A stretch of DNA of 64,000 bases from Marinobacterium alkalitolerans (GCF_017776525.1 NZ_JACVEW010000014.1:1-64000), one strand, 5' to 3'; shown: positions 31,131 to 41,327, numbered from the stretch's first letter. Notes: a model not told the origin generated them from the letters alone. Translations and numbers: made by a program.

Positions 31131-33971
31131 TTACTGTGCCGGGATCCCCAGCTGGTCCCGTTTCAACTGCGCCAGTCGTGCGTCGTCATCACTCAGTGCC
31201 TGTTCCTTGACCTCCGCCTCCACGGTTTCACCGAAGCTGCGAATCAGCAACTGGCGTGACAGCAGTTTATCCAGCAGAGACAAGAGCTCATCACGGTCCA
31301 CCTGCTGAGCGGCCTCACTCAGGCGCGCACGGGTGTCGAACTCGATATTGTCTCGGTCCAGCTCCCGCCAGAGCCGGTTGGTGCGATCCGTCAGGCTGGT
31401 GTCACGCTGATTGATGCGGGCCAGCAGGCTCTGCCGGTAACGCTCCAGCATGGCGTCATCCATCTCGGCAATCATCCCGGACATGCGCTCGAGAAAACTG
31501 TTGTACTCGTACGCCAGGGTGTAGGGATCGGTTGAGGGTGACTGGACCACCAGTGCCAGACCGGCCCGCTCACGCACCGGCATGAAACGGGCAAAGACGA
31601 TATACCCATACTGCTTCTCGGTTCTGAGCGTCGAATAGAAGGGGGTAGACAGCATTTCACTCAGCAGCGCCACGCCCGCGCGGGTACGCAGGCTGTCATT
31701 CGGGGTTTGCAGGTAGAGCAGGGCCGATGCATCACTGTGCTGGGTGGCAAAGCTGTCGATCAGGGGCTCGCCTGTTGGCAGTGTCAGGATATGGGGCTTT
31801 TCGGCCTGCCAGCCCATCACATCGGGCTGCAACTGCTCACGTGTTTGTGCTGCCATGGCGGTGGCCGTTTCTCGACTGAGGTTGCCGTGGGCAAACAGGC
31901 GCAGCTCTGCCGGTTTCAACCACTGGTGATAGCTGCCGGCCAGATCATCAAGCGTCAGATCTTCCAGCGCTGAGAGTTTCTGCTCTGTCGACCAGGTGCC
32001 CAGCAGGTGCTGGTAAAGGTGGCTGAAGCCCTGTTCGTAGGGCTTGTCCTGGCGGCTGTTTTCAATCTGCTCGCGCAACTGGCGCTTGATGCGCGCAAAG
32101 CGACGAGTATTCATATCGGGCGATTTCATCGCTTCAAGTACGGCGGTCAGCAATACCGGCTGGCGGTCACTGAAACCGGACAGCTTCAGGCTGATGCCGC
32201 GCAGGTGGGGGTAGAGGTCAACGGACAGCCCGGCCAGGCTGGCATCATAGAGCGTGGTATTCAGCTGGTCCTTCACCATCCGGGTATAGAGCTCCGCCAG
32301 CAGGGCATGGCGTGGGGACTGGTTGGCGACCGGTGAGAGCAGCGTGAAGTAAAAGTCAGCCTTGGGCCGCTTGAATGTCTGGTCGGACAGGTACCAGAGT
32401 ACGGCGCCGGGCTTGGCCCAGGCCGCGATGGGGGTCTCCATCGGCTCGGACTCGACCAGCTCCAGCTGCTCCGGAATAAACGGGTTGCTTGCACGTACGT
32501 GCAGCGCCGCTTCCACGGGCGGGTGCTGCCAGTAGAGCAGGCGTGAGGGCTGAATCGGCGTCAGGCTGTAGGCCGTTTCATAGCGCGGCTCGATTTGGTC
32601 CGTCTGAACGTCCTGACCCGCCAGCGTCAGCAACAGGTTATCCGGCGTCAGTCGGTTCAGGTACGCCTGAATCAACTGGGCATCGAACTCGCCCAGATGG
32701 TAGTCGGCCTTGAGCAGGTACTCGGTAGGGTAACGCTTCAGGGCCTGCGACAGGCGCATGGCGGTGTGCGTAGGCTGGCCGGGTTGAGCGAAGCGGAACT
32801 GAATTTCGGCCAGCTTGCGCTCTTCGTTATACAGGGCCGGGTCAACTCCCTGCTGGCGCAGGGTTTCGATGAAGCTGAAGGTCCAGCTGGTGATGGCGTC
32901 GATTTCGTCCCAGCCGGCCTCGGTCAGCTCAATATCGATACGGAACATGGCCTGTCCCGGCAGATCCATGGCCGGATAGGCAGACAGCCCGCGGGCCAGT
33001 CCTTTCTGTTTGAAAAACTCCAGCAGGCTGCCTTCCCCTTCATAGCCGATCAGGCTGCCGATGTAATAGAGGGGCTTCTGCTCCCAGTGCGAACGGGTGG
33101 CCGGTACCGGAAAGCTCAGGCTGAGGGTGCGTGTTTCGCGCAGGGTCTGGATATTGAGCTGCGCCGGTAAGCGGTCGTCCGGGTACAGGGGGACAGTGTC
33201 GGTGTAAGGGGTGGCGGCGCGATTCTCGATACTGCTGAAGTGTGAACGCACCAGTGTTTCCAGTTCTTCAACAGGCTGAGGACCCACCACGGCCAGCGTC
33301 ATCAGATTGGCAGAATAATAGCGTTCATAAAACCGGATCAGCTCGTCACGGATGGTGCTGTCATCAGCGTCGGAGAGCGTATCCAGACTCCCCACCATGA
33401 AGCGGCTGTAATGATGTTCCGGGTTCATCACCTGTTTGGCCACTTCGTGCATGCGACGGCCGTCATCCCTCAGCTTGGCCTGATACTCGGAGTGCACCGC
33501 ATGGCGCTCCCGATCCACATACTCGGGGGTAAAGAGAGGGGCAATGAAAAACTGTGCAAAGCGGTCGATCGCCTGCGGCAGGGCAGAGGCTTCGACATCG
33601 AAGAAGTAGTTGGTGTCTTCGTAGGCGGTGAAGGCGTTATGGCTGCCGCCATGTGAACTGATGAAATGCTGGTAACTGTCGGCCTCGGGGTACTTCTCGG
33701 TCCCCAGAAACAGCATGTGCTCCAGAAAGTGGGCAAGGCCCGGCCGCTGCTCAGGGTTGGCGTTGGAGCCCACATCGACATTCAACGACACGGCGGTCTT
33801 GTCAGCTCTCGGGTCCGATACCACCACGGCTTCCAGACCGTTGGGCAGAGTCAGTGCCTTGAACTGGCGCGCTTCGAGAGGACTGGTGATGATCTCGGCA
33901 CGGACGGTTGCCGCTGCCACCAAAAACAGAATCAGGCTGACCAGGATGCTGGCGCGTCGCAGTTGAATCAT
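31131..33971 (-). CDS. M16-family zinc metalloprotease (pitrilysin/insulinase type), exported
   Basis: 946 residues with a signal peptide (ASILVSLILFLVAAATVRA). The inverted zinc motif is HFLEH (H81, E84, H85), with the third ligand E162 in HAVHSEYQAKLRDD. SHGGSHNAFTAYEDTNYFFDV is the conserved substrate-cleft segment. Four M16 domains fit the full length, like protease III (Ptr). It degrades peptides in the periplasm. It is a single gene, convergent with the gene ending at 31130. It shares a 137-base divergent promoter region (33972-34108) with the membrane protein gene at 34109. Confidence 0.93.
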   Translation of the reverse strand: MIQLRRASILVSLILFLVAAATVRAEIITSPLEARQFKALTLPNGLEAVVVSDPRADKTAVSLNVDVGSNANPEQRPGLAHFLEHMLFLGTEKYPEADSYQHFISSHGGSHNAFTAYEDTNYFFDVEASALPQAIDRFAQFFIAPLFTPEYVDRERHAVHSEYQAKLRDDGRRMHEVAKQVMNPEHHYSRFMVGSLDTLSDADDSTIRDELIRFYERYYSANLMTLAVVGPQPVEELETLVRSHFSSIENRAATPYTDTVPLYPDDRLPAQLNIQTLRETRTLSLSFPVPATRSHWEQKPLYYIGSLIGYEGEGSLLEFFKQKGLARGLSAYPAMDLPGQAMFRIDIELTEAGWDEIDAITSWTFSFIETLRQQGVDPALYNEERKLAEIQFRFAQPGQPTHTAMRLSQALKRYPTEYLLKADYHLGEFDAQLIQAYLNRLTPDNLLLTLAGQDVQTDQIEPRYETAYSLTPIQPSRLLYWQHPPVEAALHVRASNPFIPEQLELVESEPMETPIAAWAKPGAVLWYLSDQTFKRPKADFYFTLLSPVANQSPRHALLAELYTRMVKDQLNTTLYDASLAGLSVDLYPHLRGISLKLSGFSDRQPVLLTAVLEAMKSPDMNTRRFARIKRQLREQIENSRQDKPYEQGFSHLYQHLLGTWSTEQKLSALEDLTLDDLAGSYHQWLKPAELRLFAHGNLSRETATAMAAQTREQLQPDVMGWQAEKPHILTLPTGEPLIDSFATQHSDASALLYLQTPNDSLRTRAGVALLSEMLSTPFYSTLRTEKQYGYIVFARFMPVRERAGLALVVQSPSTDPYTLAYEYNSFLERMSGMIAEMDDAMLERYRQSLLARINQRDTSLTDRTNRLWRELDRDNIEFDTRARLSEAAQQVDRDELLSLLDKLLSRQLLIRSFGETVEAEVKEQALSDDDARLAQLKRDQLGIPAQ

Positions 33972-34108
33972 TATCCCTCTCTCGACCGGAAACGTGTACG
34001 AACATCTGAGACAGGCATCTGCCGGATGGGTTCCCGTGTCCGGGAGCGTGCAGAGTGGCCGGCCAGCCTATACAATTCTTCGAAGTCTACAGGATAGGGA
34101 AGCTGACC

Positions 34109-34492
34109 ATGAACCGCGAAAAGGTGATCTTTGCATTTTTTATCGTCTTGGCGCTGACGCTGAACTTCGGGTTTGTGCTCGGAGAAATTGATAATGCCGA
34201 GCACCATGACGTCTTTGAGCTTTTCGCCGCACTGGTCGTCAGCCTGATCTGTACCGTGCTCAAGTTTGGTGACCGCACCCATCTCGGTGCCCTGATGCTC
34301 GCCACCAGCCTGGTGGCCGATGTACAGCTGGTGATTGCTGCCGTCTTCTGGGGCTACGGGGAGCAGGTGGCCGCAACGGGCATGACGCCGAAAATGATGG
34401 CCAGTGTGGTCTCTTTCGCTGCCGGCGCGCTGGTCGCGAACCTGATTTCAGTGATTCTGCTGGTGGTCGAAACCGCACTGGTTCGGCGCTGA
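34109..34492 (+). CDS. Small four-helix membrane protein (DUF6394-like)
   Basis: 127 residues from ATG 34109 with AGGGAAGC upstream; the frame opens 54 bases earlier without support. Four hydrophobic segments are visible: VIFAFFIVLALTLNFGFVLG, LFAALVVSLICTVLKFG, LGALMLATSLVADVQLVIAA and SVVSFAAGALVANLISVIL. It lies four bases before the potassium channel gene. In my recollection this pair recurs in related genomes, so the protein may be an auxiliary subunit or trafficking partner of that channel. The DUF number is from memory and unverified. Confidence 0.72.
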   Translation: MNREKVIFAFFIVLALTLNFGFVLGEIDNAEHHDVFELFAALVVSLICTVLKFGDRTHLGALMLATSLVADVQLVIAAVFWGYGEQVAATGMTPKMMASVVSFAAGALVANLISVILLVVETALVRR

Positions 34493-34495
34493 ACC

Positions 34496-36196
34496 ATGAA
34501 TAACCTGGTATTCCTGTTCATGCGGCGCCTGAGGGCGCCGCTGATCACGCTGATTACGGTGTACGCCATTTCCGTATTCGGCATGACGCTGATTCCCGGC
34601 CGGGATGCGGATGGGAATGTCTGGTACATGGATTTTTTCCATGCCTTCTACTTCGTGTCCTACATGGGCACGACTATCGGCTTTGGCGAACTGCCCTACG
34701 AGTTCACGGATGCCCAGCGCATGTGGGTGACCCTGTCGATCTACGCGACGGTGATCAGCTGGCTGTACGGGATCGGACAGACACTGGCGGTGTTGCAGGA
34801 GCCCATGTTTGGCCGTCTGATGCGGTTGCGCGGCTTTCGCAATCACGTTCGTAACCTGAGAGAGCCCTTTTACCTGGTCTGTGGCTACGGCGTAACCGGC
34901 AGTATCGTTGTGCGGCGGCTGGTCAATCGCGGAATACGTGCGGTGGTGATTGATATCGAACAGGACCGGATTGATGCGCTGGAGCTGGATAATCTGGAGA
35001 TCCCCGTGCCGGCCCTCTGTGGCGATGCCTCACTGCCCGATATTCTTGATCACGCCGGTCTGCAGCACTCGCACTGTATCGGAGTGCTGGCCCTCACCAA
35101 TAACGACAACGTCAATCTTTCGGTGGCGATAGCCAGCAAGTTGCTGGCCCCCAAACGCCAGGTGATTACACGGACCAATGCCGAAGTGACCACGGCCAAT
35201 ATGGCGTCCTTCGGCACCGATATGATCGTCGACCCCTTCAGGGCCTATGCCGAATATATGGCGCTGGCGGCCCGCTCGCCCCATAAGCTGCTGGTGTTCG
35301 ACTGGCTGATGAATCCGCGCCATCGCACCCTCTCCAGTGCCTACAAGCATGTGCCCGGGCGCTGGATTATCTGTGGCTATGGTCGATTCGGGCGCGCATT
35401 GGCGACAGCGTTTGCGGCCGAAGAGATGGAGATGACCATCATCGATCCCAGCCCCGGTAACCTGGCGGCCGTCAAGCAGGCGGTGGTAGGCGTGGGCACC
35501 GAGGCCCATACGCTGCGTGAAGCCGGGGTGGAAACCGCCGTAGGCATTATCGCCGGTACAGATAACGATGCGGATAACCTGTCCATTATCATGACGGCCC
35601 GGGAGCTGAACCCGAAGCTGACCACCGTCGTGCGTCAGAACCTGCATGAAAACAGTCTGGTGTTCCGCAACAGTCGGTGTGATTTCGTGATGGAGCCCGG
35701 TCGCATCATCGCCAACCGCATTCTGGCGCAGCTCAAGACGCCGTTGCTGGCACGCTTTCTGGAACAGCTGCAGCTGCGTGATGATGTCTGGGCTCATACG
35801 CTGGTGAACCGCATGAGCAGTGTGGTGGGGGATCAGGAGCTGGACAGCTGGGCGGTGAGTGTTACCCCGTCAACGGCACCGGCAGTCATGGCGCTGATGG
35901 ACGAGCGCAGCATCAGCCTGCGCTATCTGGGCAAGGATCCGCGCCAACGTGATCGACAGCTGGCCTGCTTCCCGCTGCTGATCAAAAGCGGCGAATCGAT
36001 CAAGCTGCTCCCCGGTGAGCTGCACGAGTTGCAGGAAGGCGACGAGATCCTGTTCTGCGGCCTGTCCTCGGCCAAACGCCAGATGGAGTGGAGCGTGAAC
36101 AACTACAACGTACTTCATTATCTGTTGACCGGCGAAGACCCGCCCCATAGTCTGCTGGCTCGACTTGTTCGCCGCCATGATCAAGAGAGTGCTTGA
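34496..36196 (+). CDS. Potassium channel with two RCK (TrkA-N) domains
   Basis: 566 residues. TM1 (LITLITVYAISVFGMTLI), then the pore loop MGTTIGFGELPYEF and TM2 (MWVTLSIYATVISWLYGIG), form a two-helix channel. The filter reads TIGFGE, differing from TVGYGD but common among bacterial relatives. Two Rossmann modules follow: VCGYGVTGSIVVRRL near 120 and ICGYGRFGRALATAF near 290, each with an acidic ribose-binding residue after the second strand. A TrkA-C-like region ends the protein. NAD(H) or another nucleotide could gate ion flow. The gene overlaps the next start as TGATG. Confidence 0.87.
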   Translation: MNNLVFLFMRRLRAPLITLITVYAISVFGMTLIPGRDADGNVWYMDFFHAFYFVSYMGTTIGFGELPYEFTDAQRMWVTLSIYATVISWLYGIGQTLAVLQEPMFGRLMRLRGFRNHVRNLREPFYLVCGYGVTGSIVVRRLVNRGIRAVVIDIEQDRIDALELDNLEIPVPALCGDASLPDILDHAGLQHSHCIGVLALTNNDNVNLSVAIASKLLAPKRQVITRTNAEVTTANMASFGTDMIVDPFRAYAEYMALAARSPHKLLVFDWLMNPRHRTLSSAYKHVPGRWIICGYGRFGRALATAFAAEEMEMTIIDPSPGNLAAVKQAVVGVGTEAHTLREAGVETAVGIIAGTDNDADNLSIIMTARELNPKLTTVVRQNLHENSLVFRNSRCDFVMEPGRIIANRILAQLKTPLLARFLEQLQLRDDVWAHTLVNRMSSVVGDQELDSWAVSVTPSTAPAVMALMDERSISLRYLGKDPRQRDRQLACFPLLIKSGESIKLLPGELHELQEGDEILFCGLSSAKRQMEWSVNNYNVLHYLLTGEDPPHSLLARLVRRHDQESA

Positions 36197-37104
36197 TGCC
36201 TTATCTGCTGTTGATTCTGACGACTCTGTTCTGGGCCGGCAACTTTGTGCTGGCCCGTGCCATCCATCTGGAGATGCAGCCGGTCACGCTGGCCTTTCTG
36301 CGCTGGGGGATTGCGCTGCTGTTGATCCTCCCCTGGTGGCTGCCACGCGCCTGGCGCCAGCGGGACATCCTGCGGGATAACCTGCCCATTCTGTGCCTTC
36401 AGGGCGTGCTGGGGGTGGCCTGCTTCAACACGCTGGTCTACTTTGGCGTCCAGTACACCCAGGCCAGCAATGCCATGCTGATGCAGTCAGCCGTACCGGT
36501 GATGATTCTGCTGCTGGGGGCACTGTTCTTTGGTGAACGTGCCAGCATGCGGCAGTGGCTGGGCGTAGGGCTGTCACTGGCGGGCGTGCTGGTGCTGGTC
36601 AGCCGGGGAGAGCTTGGCACTCTGACCGGGTTTGCGTTCAATCAGGGGGACCTCTGGATCTTTCTGGCCATGCTGAGCTGGTCCTCCTACACCCTCAGTC
36701 TGCGCTGGCGTCCCAAGGCGCTGGACGGGCTGACCTTCTTTGGCTTTTCCGTGCTGGTGGGTGTCGTCGTGCTGCTGCCGGTGATGCTCTGGGAGCAGGG
36801 GGGAGAATTTTCGGTACCCGGCGGGGAACCCTTCTGGCTGACGGTGCTCTATATGTCAGTTTTCGCGTCAATACTGGCGTTCCTGTTCTGGAACCTGGGG
36901 GTTGAGCGACTGGGAGCACCGACGGCGGGCCTGTTCATACACCTGATGCCCATGTTCGGCTTGCTGCTGGCGACGGTTTTTCTGGGTGAGCGCCTCGGGC
37001 TCTATCACCTGGTCGGCGTCGTACTGATATTTACCGGGCTTTATATTGCAATTCTGGCGCAGGCACTGCGCCGATTGGGACGTACCACACCTGAGGAGAC
37101 ATAA
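36196..37104 (+). CDS. DMT-superfamily exporter (EamA family)
   Basis: 302 residues from ATG 36196; the preceding TTG codon opens the same frame. Ten membrane helices in two EamA repeats, with NFVLARAIHLEMQPVTLAFLRW in the first and ASILAFLFWNLGVERLGAPTAGLF in the second. GERASMRQWLGVGLSLAGVLVLV is the repeat-ending motif. Family members export amino acids or other small metabolites; substrate unknown. It is coupled to the potassium channel stop by TGATG and to the Tim44-like gene by a TAATG, so the four genes from 34109 to 37952 form one operon. Confidence 0.88.
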   Translation: MPYLLLILTTLFWAGNFVLARAIHLEMQPVTLAFLRWGIALLLILPWWLPRAWRQRDILRDNLPILCLQGVLGVACFNTLVYFGVQYTQASNAMLMQSAVPVMILLLGALFFGERASMRQWLGVGLSLAGVLVLVSRGELGTLTGFAFNQGDLWIFLAMLSWSSYTLSLRWRPKALDGLTFFGFSVLVGVVVLLPVMLWEQGGEFSVPGGEPFWLTVLYMSVFASILAFLFWNLGVERLGAPTAGLFIHLMPMFGLLLATVFLGERLGLYHLVGVVLIFTGLYIAILAQALRRLGRTTPEET

Positions 37105-37952
37105 TGCGAACCCTGATGACAACCTTTTTTGCCCTCGTGCTTGGCCTGGCGATGGTGCCGGACGTGGCAGAAGCCAAACGCCTGGGTGGCGGCTCAAGCT
37201 TTGGCAAGTCGTATACGACAACCAAAAAAGTCTCACCGGCTCCCAGCCGGGAACAAACCGCTGCCAAGACTGGTACCACGACCAACACGGCAACCAAATC
37301 ACGTGGCTTTGGTGGCCTGATGGGCGGCCTGTTGGCGGGTGGCCTGCTGGCAGCACTGTTCATGGGGGGCGCATTCGAGGGCATTCAGTTGATGGACATC
37401 GTGCTGATTGGTCTGATCGGCTTTGTGCTGTTCAAGCTCTTTGCCGGACGCAAGCCTCAGCGGGAGCCGGCGTATGCCATGCCCGGAGGCACCATGGCGC
37501 GTCAGCAGCCTGAACCCGCACCGGCACCGGCGCGCTTTGGCGGCCTGGGTGGCAACCCCGGCCTCGCATCAGCGCGCCTGACGTTGCCTGAGTGGTTTAA
37601 CGAAAAAGCCTTTGTGGACGGGGCTCAGCAGCACTTTATTCATCTGCAGAAAGCCTGGGATACGCAGGACTGGAGCGAAATCCGGGACTACATGTCGGAC
37701 GAGATGTTTGAGGCCCTGCAGCGTGAGCGTGCCAAGCTGCCGGCCGAACAGCATACTGCCGTTGAGTCTGTTATGGCAGAGCTGGTCAACTTCATGGATG
37801 AGGGTGATCACGTGGTGGCCAGCGTTCACTTCTATGGCTGGATTGCCGAATCCGGTCAGCCCCTGACTGAATTCAGTGAAATCTGGCACCTGCACCGTGA
37901 TATGCAGGTGGACAACGCCGACTGGAAAATCGTGGGTATTGAGCAAGCCTGA
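37104..37952 (+). CDS. Tim44-like domain protein, exported or membrane-anchored
   Basis: 282 residues. A signal peptide (MRTLMTTFFALVLGLAMVPD, cut after AEA) leads KRLGGGSSFGKSYTTTKKV, the usual start of bacterial Tim44-like proteins. A Gly-rich membrane segment follows (about 73-113). The Tim44/Mba1 domain (150-282) includes HFIHLQKAWDTQDWSEIRDYMSDEMF and FSEIWHLHRD. In bacteria the domain is thought to bind membranes or proteins; its role is not established. It is the last gene before a strong terminator. Confidence 0.9.
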   Translation: MRTLMTTFFALVLGLAMVPDVAEAKRLGGGSSFGKSYTTTKKVSPAPSREQTAAKTGTTTNTATKSRGFGGLMGGLLAGGLLAALFMGGAFEGIQLMDIVLIGLIGFVLFKLFAGRKPQREPAYAMPGGTMARQQPEPAPAPARFGGLGGNPGLASARLTLPEWFNEKAFVDGAQQHFIHLQKAWDTQDWSEIRDYMSDEMFEALQRERAKLPAEQHTAVESVMAELVNFMDEGDHVVASVHFYGWIAESGQPLTEFSEIWHLHRDMQVDNADWKIVGIEQA

Positions 37953-37960
37953 TCCCCGGA

Positions 37961-37992
37961 GGCGAGAAAGTACGCTTTCTCGCCTTTTTTTG
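37961..37992 (+). terminator. Intrinsic terminator after the Tim44-like gene
   Basis: GGCGAGAAAG (37961-37970) and CTTTCTCGCC (37975-37984) form a perfect 10-base stem with loop TACG, followed by a run of T. Confidence 0.92.
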
Positions 37993-38143
37993 GTGCATTT
38001 TTGAAGCATTTTGCACCATCAAGAGTCATTTCTGCCGACCGTTCTGGTCAAGTGTCGTCATCCTGATCCGCTTTATCCACGTTGCACTGATTTGGCGCAG
38101 TTATTGCTAATGAGAGCTTATCGTGTTTCGGGAGAAGTAATCT

Positions 38144-40297
38144 ATGACGACACTCAAAAGCTCTCAGATGCAGTTGTCCAAGGCTGAACGACACTGGCTG
38201 CCCTGGCTGGGGGGTACCGGCAAACTGGCCATGCGCTGGTCCTGCTGGTTGAATCGGCGTCAGCTGCCGGTTGTCGAGCAAACCTTTGAAAGCGTGGCCG
38301 AGATTCGAGTCAAACTGCTGAAGGACTGGGCAGGGGCCCAGTGGGAGCTGTTGGAATCACTGGCGGAGCAGGTCGATACCGAGCACCCTAAGAGCAACGA
38401 AACACTCTTTCGTCACAAGATGCAGCAGGCCGTGGACTGGTCCGAGCTGGCCTATGTGGATACGACCGGACGCGTTCTGCTCTCAAGTGCACATGGACGC
38501 ACCGGGGCCAATGATCTGAACCCCGCGGCAGTGAAGGAGGGCTTGAAAGCGCCCTTCCTGCATGGCCCCTATCGTGATCAGGTGACGCTTCAGTTGGGGC
38601 CCAGTTCATCGCGCTTCCACGATGCGGTGACGCTGATGTTCTACCAGCCGGTTATCAGGAACGGCAAAACCCTGGGGCTGGTCTGTGCTCGGGTACCCAA
38701 CGACGTGCTGGGCGACCTGATTCAGCGTGAAGCCGGTCATATTTACCCCGAGTCGGGCGACAACTACCTGTTCATGGTGGACTCCCGCTTTGACCCCTCC
38801 ATTGAGCAGGGGATCGCACTGTCACGCTCACGCTTTGAAGACGATACCTTCTCACACGGTGAAAACCTGAAAAGCGGCATTCACACCAAGTGGGGCACGG
38901 TTGGGGTCCGCGAGCATACCGAGTTCGAGATTCGCTTCACCGACCCGGCTACCGGCAAGCTGCACCCCGGTGTCCGCGAGACCATTCGTAAAGGCAGCAA
39001 CCTCTACGTTGCCTACCCGGGCTACTCTGACTATCGCCATATCCCGGTCATCGGCAAGGGCGTGACTTTCACCATGCCGGGTTCGCGTGACCGCTGGGGC
39101 ATGATGTGCGAGTCCGATCTGGAGGAAGTGTATCGCCGCCGCTCCATCAGCACGCGCATGTTCGGCAGCCTGACCGCATCACTGGGGCTGGGCTTGAGCG
39201 CCAGCTATGGGTTGCAGTATTGGCTCGGGCTGGGACAGTTGACCGGCATGCTGATCAACTTTGCGTTCGTGATGCTGTCGGTGCTGCTGTTCTGGCGTAT
39301 CGGGCTCAAGCCTTTGTCTCGTCGGCTGGATGAGATGACAGGCGTGATTCGTGACCTTGCGGAGGGGCAGGGTAACCTGCGCCAGCGTTTGGACAGCGAA
39401 GGAATCGTGGCGGATGAAACGGGGGACCTGGCGCGCTGGGTCAACAGTTTTGTCGATAACCTGGACAGCATTGTCGGGCAGGTCATTCGCGCCTCCGGCG
39501 ATGTGGGTGAAAACAGTGAGCAGATGCAGGCACGCAACCAGGTTGCACTGGAAGCGGCCGGCTCGGTGGATCAGGCCGCCGAGCAGATGTTGTCGCTGGT
39601 TGAATCCCAGCTCACCGAAATCAGCCGCGCATCGTCGACGGCGGAAGTGATGAAAGAAGCGATGGACAAGGTTGTGCGCCAGGCGCGGGAGCAGTTTGAA
39701 TCCGTGCGCTCAGGGACACAGGCGATCCGCGATATCGTGCAGACCTCGGCCCAGCGGGTGCAGGCGCTGAATGAGCGCACCACCGAGATTGATGAAATCG
39801 TGACACTCATTACCGATATCACGGCGCAAACCAACCTGCTTGCACTGAACGCTGCGATTGAGGCCGCACGTGCCGGTGAGCATGGCCGTGGCTTCTCGGT
39901 TGTGGCTGACGAGGTGCGAGGGCTGGCGGCTCGGACTGATGAGGCGGCACGCGAAATCGGGGCGCGGGTTGAACGCATTCAGACCGAAAGCAGTGAAGCC
40001 GTTCGGTTCATGGAATCCGGTGTGGAAGACGTGGACCGCAGTCTGACGCTGGCTGAGCAGTCCACCTCCGACAATTCGGAGCTGCACGATACCGTGGCGG
40101 AGATGTTCGACATCATCAAGCATATCGATCAGCACAGTCAGGAGCATGGTGGTCACGCCCGCTCGGTCGCTGAAATTACCACGCGCATGAACGAGGCCTT
40201 CAGCGCCCTGCAGCTCAGTTCGGATCAGGTGAAGGGGACCGCAGGCAAGCTGCAACAGCTGGTGGGTGCCTTTGAGGTGAGCTCGGTAAACAAGTAA
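38144..40297 (+). CDS. Methyl-accepting chemotaxis protein with unusual N-terminal sensor topology
   Basis: 717 residues. Residues 40-330 look like a Cache-type sensor ([15 protein letters not shown] and [18 protein letters not shown]), but no membrane helix precedes it. The two hydrophobic helices come only at about 339-358 and 364-386. HAMP-like and signalling regions follow, with the hairpin tip [20 protein letters not shown] and [18 protein letters not shown]. The sensor is thus predicted to face the cytoplasm. It would signal through CheA/CheW; the ligand is unknown. There is no C-terminal CheR-docking pentapeptide. GGGAG precedes the ATG. It is a single gene bounded by terminators. Confidence 0.88.
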   Translation: MTTLKSSQMQLSKAERHWLPWLGGTGKLAMRWSCWLNRRQLPVVEQTFESVAEIRVKLLKDWAGAQWELLESLAEQVDTEHPKSNETLFRHKMQQAVDWSELAYVDTTGRVLLSSAHGRTGANDLNPAAVKEGLKAPFLHGPYRDQVTLQLGPSSSRFHDAVTLMFYQPVIRNGKTLGLVCARVPNDVLGDLIQREAGHIYPESGDNYLFMVDSRFDPSIEQGIALSRSRFEDDTFSHGENLKSGIHTKWGTVGVREHTEFEIRFTDPATGKLHPGVRETIRKGSNLYVAYPGYSDYRHIPVIGKGVTFTMPGSRDRWGMMCESDLEEVYRRRSISTRMFGSLTASLGLGLSASYGLQYWLGLGQLTGMLINFAFVMLSVLLFWRIGLKPLSRRLDEMTGVIRDLAEGQGNLRQRLDSEGIVADETGDLARWVNSFVDNLDSIVGQVIRASGDVGENSEQMQARNQVALEAAGSVDQAAEQMLSLVESQLTEISRASSTAEVMKEAMDKVVRQAREQFESVRSGTQAIRDIVQTSAQRVQALNERTTEIDEIVTLITDITAQTNLLALNAAIEAARAGEHGRGFSVVADEVRGLAARTDEAAREIGARVERIQTESSEAVRFMESGVEDVDRSLTLAEQSTSDNSELHDTVAEMFDIIKHIDQHSQEHGGHARSVAEITTRMNEAFSALQLSSDQVKGTAGKLQQLVGAFEVSSVNK

Positions 40298-40329
40298 CGC
40301 GCTGTTAGTCTGACTATTTCGAGCATTCA

Positions 40330-40357
40330 GGAGGCCCCGAGCGGGCCTCCCTGTTTT
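40330..40357 (+). terminator. Terminator after the chemoreceptor gene
   Basis: GGAGGCCC (40330-40337) and GGGCCTCC (40343-40350) form a perfect 8-base stem with a 5-base loop, followed by CTGTTTT. Confidence 0.8.
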
Positions 40358-40437
40358 GAGTGCAAGCAAAGAGGATGGCTCAACAAAACGGTGCATTACA
40401 GCTGCTTTGTGAAGAGTAATCAGCGCTGTCGGCTTGC

Positions 40438-41211
40438 TTACTTTTCGACAAATGCCCGCTCAATCACGTAATGACCGGCTTCACCCGCACGCGCTTCCCT
40501 GAAGCCCTTCGCATCCAGAATTTCCGTCAAATCCTTCAGCATCGCCGGGCTGCCGCACAGCATGAAGCGGTCTGTTTCCGGGTTCAGATCCGGCAGGCCA
40601 ATATCCCGCGTCAGCTTTCCGGTCGTGATGGCATCGGTCAGGCGGCCCTGATTGCGGAAGGGCTCACGGGTCACGGTCGGGTAGTAAATCAGCTTTTCAC
40701 GCACGATATCGCCGAAATATTCGTTGTTCGGCAGTTCATTCTGAATTCGGTCCTGATAGGCCAGTTCGGACACATACCGTACGCCGTGCGTCAGGATCAC
40801 GTTGTCGTACTCGTCGTACACATCCAGATCCTTGATGATGCTCAAAAAGGGCGCCAGACCCGTCCCCGTGCTGAGCAGATACAGGTTTTTGCCCGGCAGC
40901 AGGCTGTCGGTCACCAGAGTGCCAACCGGCTTCTTGCTGACCAGCAGTTCATCGCCCACGGCCAGATTCTGCAGATGTGAGGTCAGCGGCCCGTCCTGAA
41001 CCTTGATGGAGAAGAACTCCATCTCGTCTTCATAGTTGGCACTGGCGATGCTGTAGGCGCGCAGCAGAGGCTTGTTATCCACTTCAAGGCCAATCATGGT
41101 GAAGTGGCCATTTTTAAAACGCAGACCCTGGTTCCGGGTGGTGGTAAAGCTGAACAGGGTGTCGTTCCAGTGGTGCACGCTTGTCACTGTTTCACGGATC
41201 AGGTTACTCAT
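40438..41211 (-). CDS. fpr: Ferredoxin/flavodoxin--NADP reductase
   Basis: 257 residues. RAYSIAS is the FAD-isoalloxazine motif, GTGLAPFLSI the pyrophosphate/NADP motif and MLCGSPAMLKD the NADP ribose block. The C-terminus, HYVIERAFVEK, is typical of bacterial subclass I Fpr. The enzyme moves electrons between NADPH and ferredoxin or flavodoxin and supports iron-sulphur repair under oxidative stress. It lies head to head with a LysR gene, the same layout as fpr-finR in pseudomonads, with 116 bases between them. There is no oddity in length or motifs. Confidence 0.95.
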   Translation of the reverse strand: MSNLIRETVTSVHHWNDTLFSFTTTRNQGLRFKNGHFTMIGLEVDNKPLLRAYSIASANYEDEMEFFSIKVQDGPLTSHLQNLAVGDELLVSKKPVGTLVTDSLLPGKNLYLLSTGTGLAPFLSIIKDLDVYDEYDNVILTHGVRYVSELAYQDRIQNELPNNEYFGDIVREKLIYYPTVTREPFRNQGRLTDAITTGKLTRDIGLPDLNPETDRFMLCGSPAMLKDLTEILDAKGFREARAGEAGHYVIERAFVEK

Positions 41212-41327
41212 GGTTCTACTGCTTTCCTGTATAAATTGACCTTGCAGACAATACTAGCGCCCTCCAAAATATCGATAAATCAGGTTGTTTTGATATCTGT
41301 ATTCGGTTTTATCGAAAAAGGCTCGTT
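41212..41327. promoter_or_regulatory. Divergent promoter region of fpr and the FinR-like regulator
   Basis: This short AT-rich region holds the inverted repeat TCGATAAA (41272-41279) and TTTATCGA (41308-41315), with ATATCGATAAATC and TTTTGATATC between. LysR proteins bind such interrupted dyads. I could not place -35/-10 boxes with confidence. Confidence 0.5.

Noticed and set aside
38018-38043. Sigma-28 promoter for the chemoreceptor gene (TCAAG...GCCGACC)
   Set aside because: Spacer of 10 bases is too short against the expected 14 between TAAAG and GCCGATAA, and the -10 is imperfect.
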